From NCBI GenBank assembly GCA_964641895.1, contig CAZXLA010000034.1:1-25854 (forward strand): a stretch of DNA of 25,854 nucleotides, in the 5' to 3' direction. Source of the stretch: UBA2421 sp964641895. Its GTDB lineage: Bacteria > Planctomycetota > Phycisphaerae > Tepidisphaerales > Tepidisphaeraceae. Below are positions 23,681 to 25,854 of this stretch, piece by piece. A program made the position numbers and the translations under genes. The notes under the pieces were generated by a model. That model worked only from the letters and a program-made list of their open reading frames with translations, made no database searches and had not been told where the DNA came from. Each line of letters starts with the position of its first letter. Positions within the stretch are counted from its first letter, which is position 1.

Positions 23681-23710
23681 ATAATCACCTTGCGGGGTCA
23701 CCGCTGTCAA
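23681..23710 (-). promoter_or_regulatory. Promoter of lysyl-oxidase-like gene 2
   Basis: On the minus strand a perfect TTGACA (23710-23705), an 18-nt spacer and GATTAT (23686-23681) lie about 65 nt before the start codon. This suggests the gene is transcribed separately from the sugar-dehydrogenase gene upstream. Confidence 0.5.
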
Positions 23711-23769
23711 TGGAAACTTGCCCAATATTTTGTGATACCGGGCTTACACCGTCACCTTACACAGTCCCG

Positions 23770-25854
23770 TTACACCGGCAGATCGGTGCCGGGTTGTCCC
23801 AGCACCTGGTCCGCCCATGACGCTATTGCAATCGAGCCGAACTTTACCGCCGCGAACTTTACGGGCAATGCCGTCGGTAACGGCGCCGCGCGCGGCAACG
23901 GCAACGACGTACCAAACGCTGCGGCCAGAATGGTGAAGTCGTCCAGATTGACAGACCCGTCGTAGCTGAGGTCGCCCTGCGAGAAGATTCGACCGGTCAA
24001 CCCGAAATTGGCCGCGAGCGCCGTGAAATCATCCAGATTAACGCTGCGGCTATGGTCAACATCACCCGCCAGGACGAAGAACGGCACCACCGTTGCGTCG
24101 GCATTGGAATTTCCGAACGCATCAAGCACGGTGCCGGCCGCTAAAGTGGCGGTGTAATTACCGTCGGGCAGCACCCCGCCGGGCAGGCCCGGGAAGGTGA
24201 TGGTGGCACGATTATCGACGCCATAAACCAACGCCATAGCACCAGATGAGATGACGGTGCTGGTGGTGGAATTGGCGACGACAAGATCGGACAGCGCCAG
24301 GCTGGCGCCGACATTTTCCGAAAAACGCAGACTAATCGAATGCGCCGCCGCCGGCGCGGGAAGCGTGTAATTGAACGCCGTCTCGGTGACGACGGGCAGG
24401 GTAACATCGGCGTATGTTGCGGTGAAGGTGGTATCGCTGGCGAGCACTGTGATGGGATGAATCGCCGCCCCGCCGTCGGACCAGCTTTGGAACTGATACG
24501 TTTGCCCGTCGACAACCTGTGATGCGTCGGCGCCGATCGACCATTCGCGGCCGACGATGCTAGCGAAGGTAAAGTTCGCCGCGAAGGTCGTGCCGTCCCA
24601 CGCGACAATCAACCCCGATACGTTGGTCGCCAGGGTCACGTTGGCAACGATCGGCGCAAGCGTGTTGATCACCGTTCGAGTGGTGCCGGCCGAATCGGTC
24701 ACGGTGAGCACGACTTCGTAAGTAACATCCACGCCGCGATGCGCGGGTGTAACCACCGCGGTGAAGTCGCCGCCGGTCACGCCGCTGGTTTGAAGGATCG
24801 GCGGTCGCGTCACAGCGCCGGTGGTGTAGCGCACTTCCCAACTGAAGGCGCTGGCGGGCAGCGCGCCGTCCTCGAGATCGGTGGCCGAGCCGGCGAATGA
24901 AATCTGCTGACCGACCACAAACGTTCCGCCGGACAACGGCGAAGTGATTTGCGCCGTCGGACGGAAATTGTTCAACACCGTCAGCGCAGCCCCGTTGGAA
25001 GCAACCGAGCCGTTCGCATTAGAAACAATCACTCGAAACACAGCGCCATTGTCGGTGAGTGTCGGAGTCGCCAGCGTGTAGCTGGCGATCGTCGCGCCGG
25101 GAATATCAACATTATTCCGCTGCCACCGATACGTCAGCCCCGCGCCGGCGGCTTCTACGGTAAATGTCGCCGACTCATCCAGTGACACCGTTTGCGCATC
25201 GGGCTGATCTTGAATCGTCGGAAGCAGCGTTGAATTGACGGTGATGCGTTTGACGTTGCGCGTGTTGTATTCAATGTAATACATCGAGCCGTCAACCGGT
25301 GACACGTCAAAATCAAGCGGCCCGCTGGCGCCCGTGCCGAAAGCCGTCGCGGTGAGCGGCGCGGTGGCGGTAGGATTTAGCGTGCGGAAAAAACCACCGA
25401 CAAAATCGCCGTAAAAATACCGGCCGATGTAGCTGGCCGGGAACATCGGCGTTACCGGGTTGTAGAACGCGCCGCCGGTGATGGCGACGCCGTCGTTGTA
25501 CGCGTGTTGCGGATCGCGATAGGTGCCGATAGGCGGCAACGGCTGGGCGACTCGGAAGCCTTCAATCGTCGGCCAACCGTAGTTCGATCCGGCGATGCCC
25601 TGGTTCACTTCTTCGCGGCGGCCGGCGCCGGACGAGCCGACGTCGTTGATAAACAGCTTGCCCGTGTCCGGCTGAAACGCGAACGTAAACGGGTTGCGCA
25701 AACCCAAGGCCCAGATCGCCTGATTTAAGCCAGTGGTTGATGCGACAAAGGGGTTATCAGTAGGAATCGTGCCGTCGTCGTTGAGGCGCAGCATCTTGCC
25801 GAACAGCGTGCTCAGCGATTGTGCGTTGGACGAGATGGCGTTGTCGCCGACGGC
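23770..25854 (-). CDS. PQQ-dependent sugar dehydrogenase-like protein with Ig-like and dockerin-like modules, 5' end cut by window edge
   Basis: The frame is open to the right edge, so at least 694 residues are encoded and the N-terminus is missing. The first ~210 residues are the C-terminal half of a glucose/sorbosone dehydrogenase beta-propeller: 'LSTLFGKMLRLNDDG', 'IWALGLRNPFTFAFQPDTG', 'REEVNQGIAGSNYGWPTIEG', 'YIGRYFYGDFVGGFFRTLNP'. Next come an Ig-like domain (VSLDESATFTVEAAGAGLTY...), an Ig/PKD-like domain, and a beta domain with 'YQFQSWSDGGAAIHPITV'. The shared Ig/SbsA-like domain, a dockerin-like pair (GDVDHSRSVNLDDFTALAANFG; GDLSYDGSVNLDDFTILAAAFG) and a tail ending 'DLPV' close the protein. 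Such enzymes oxidise aldoses outside the cytoplasm using PQQ; the substrate is unknown and key propeller residues may lie outside the window. Confidence 0.88.
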   Translation of the reverse strand, partial: AVGDNAISSNAQSLSTLFGKMLRLNDDGTIPTDNPFVASTTGLNQAIWALGLRNPFTFAFQPDTGKLFINDVGSSGAGRREEVNQGIAGSNYGWPTIEGFRVAQPLPPIGTYRDPQHAYNDGVAITGGAFYNPVTPMFPASYIGRYFYGDFVGGFFRTLNPTATAPLTATAFGTGASGPLDFDVSPVDGSMYYIEYNTRNVKRITVNSTLLPTIQDQPDAQTVSLDESATFTVEAAGAGLTYRWQRNNVDIPGATIASYTLATPTLTDNGAVFRVIVSNANGSVASNGAALTVLNNFRPTAQITSPLSGGTFVVGQQISFAGSATDLEDGALPASAFSWEVRYTTGAVTRPPILQTSGVTGGDFTAVVTPAHRGVDVTYEVVLTVTDSAGTTRTVINTLAPIVANVTLATNVSGLIVAWDGTTFAANFTFASIVGREWSIGADASQVVDGQTYQFQSWSDGGAAIHPITVLASDTTFTATYADVTLPVVTETAFNYTLPAPAAAHSISLRFSENVGASLALSDLVVANSTTSTVISSGAMALVYGVDNRATITFPGLPGGVLPDGNYTATLAAGTVLDAFGNSNADATVVPFFVLAGDVDHSRSVNLDDFTALAANFGLTGRIFSQGDLSYDGSVNLDDFTILAAAFGTSLPLPRAAPLPTALPVKFAAVKFGSIAIASWADQVLGQPGTDLPV

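Noticed and set aside
11270..25854. Insertion sequence or prophage explaining the island of large proteins
   Set aside because: No transposase, integrase, terminal inverted repeats or target duplications were seen, and base composition looks like the rest of the window. Tandem duplication of related surface genes is the simpler explanation.

Overview
The window looks like a bacterial chromosome fragment from the Planctomycetota, probably the Phycisphaerae. The main reasons are the high GC content, several very large secreted proteins that open with a short [V]ExLExRxL[LFM] box (the LEPR-XLL type N-terminus familiar from planctomycetes), and repeated dockerin-like C-termini (DLDDFT...LAxNFG, twice per protein). 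A small membrane protein with a CxxC...CPxC zinc ribbon and interspersed intergenic repeats of the ACGAGCSGCGAGCGTNAGCGACC type fit the same assignment, which is inferred and not proven.

Layout. 1-303 (-) is the start of a secreted Cys-containing protein built of 26-residue tandem repeats. 304-895 is non-coding: a promoter for that gene, two direct and two inverted copies of a 26-bp repeat, and the promoter of rpsR. 896-3908 holds rpsR (bS18, +), an HU gene (-), a zinc-ribbon membrane protein (+) and a UxuA-type mannonate dehydratase (+). From 4036 to the right edge everything reads on the minus strand: a PMT_2 membrane glycosyltransferase, a PepSY-like periplasmic protein, truA, then a tight five-gene run transcribed arsR-arsC-arsM-M28 peptidase lipoprotein-HisN-type phosphatase. 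A textbook promoter with an overlapping palindrome stands in front of arsR.

11270-25854 is the most unusual part: seven consecutive large exported proteins. In order of increasing coordinate they are an RTX-repeat protein, a bilobal aspartic-protease-like protein, an SdrD-B repeat protein, a subtilase, two tandem lysyl-oxidase-like proteins, and a PQQ-type sugar dehydrogenase cut by the window edge. Six have a visible N-terminal LEPR-XLL-like box and no obvious hydrophobic Sec signal; the seventh lacks its N-terminus. Five end in the same cassette: an Ig/SbsA-like beta domain, two EF-hand/dockerin-like loops, an Ala/Pro-rich linker and a short tail around an 'xF[SGA]' motif. The lysyl-oxidase-like proteins keep the copper His motif and the Lys and Tyr that form the LTQ cofactor in animal enzymes, so this may be a locus for building, cross-linking and processing an extracellular matrix (inference).

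A 100-N assembly gap (15859-15958) lies at the 3' end of the subtilase gene. The 55 bases on either side of it are identical, so the gap is probably an artefact. Collapsing it gives a clean C-terminus and stop codon at 15791.
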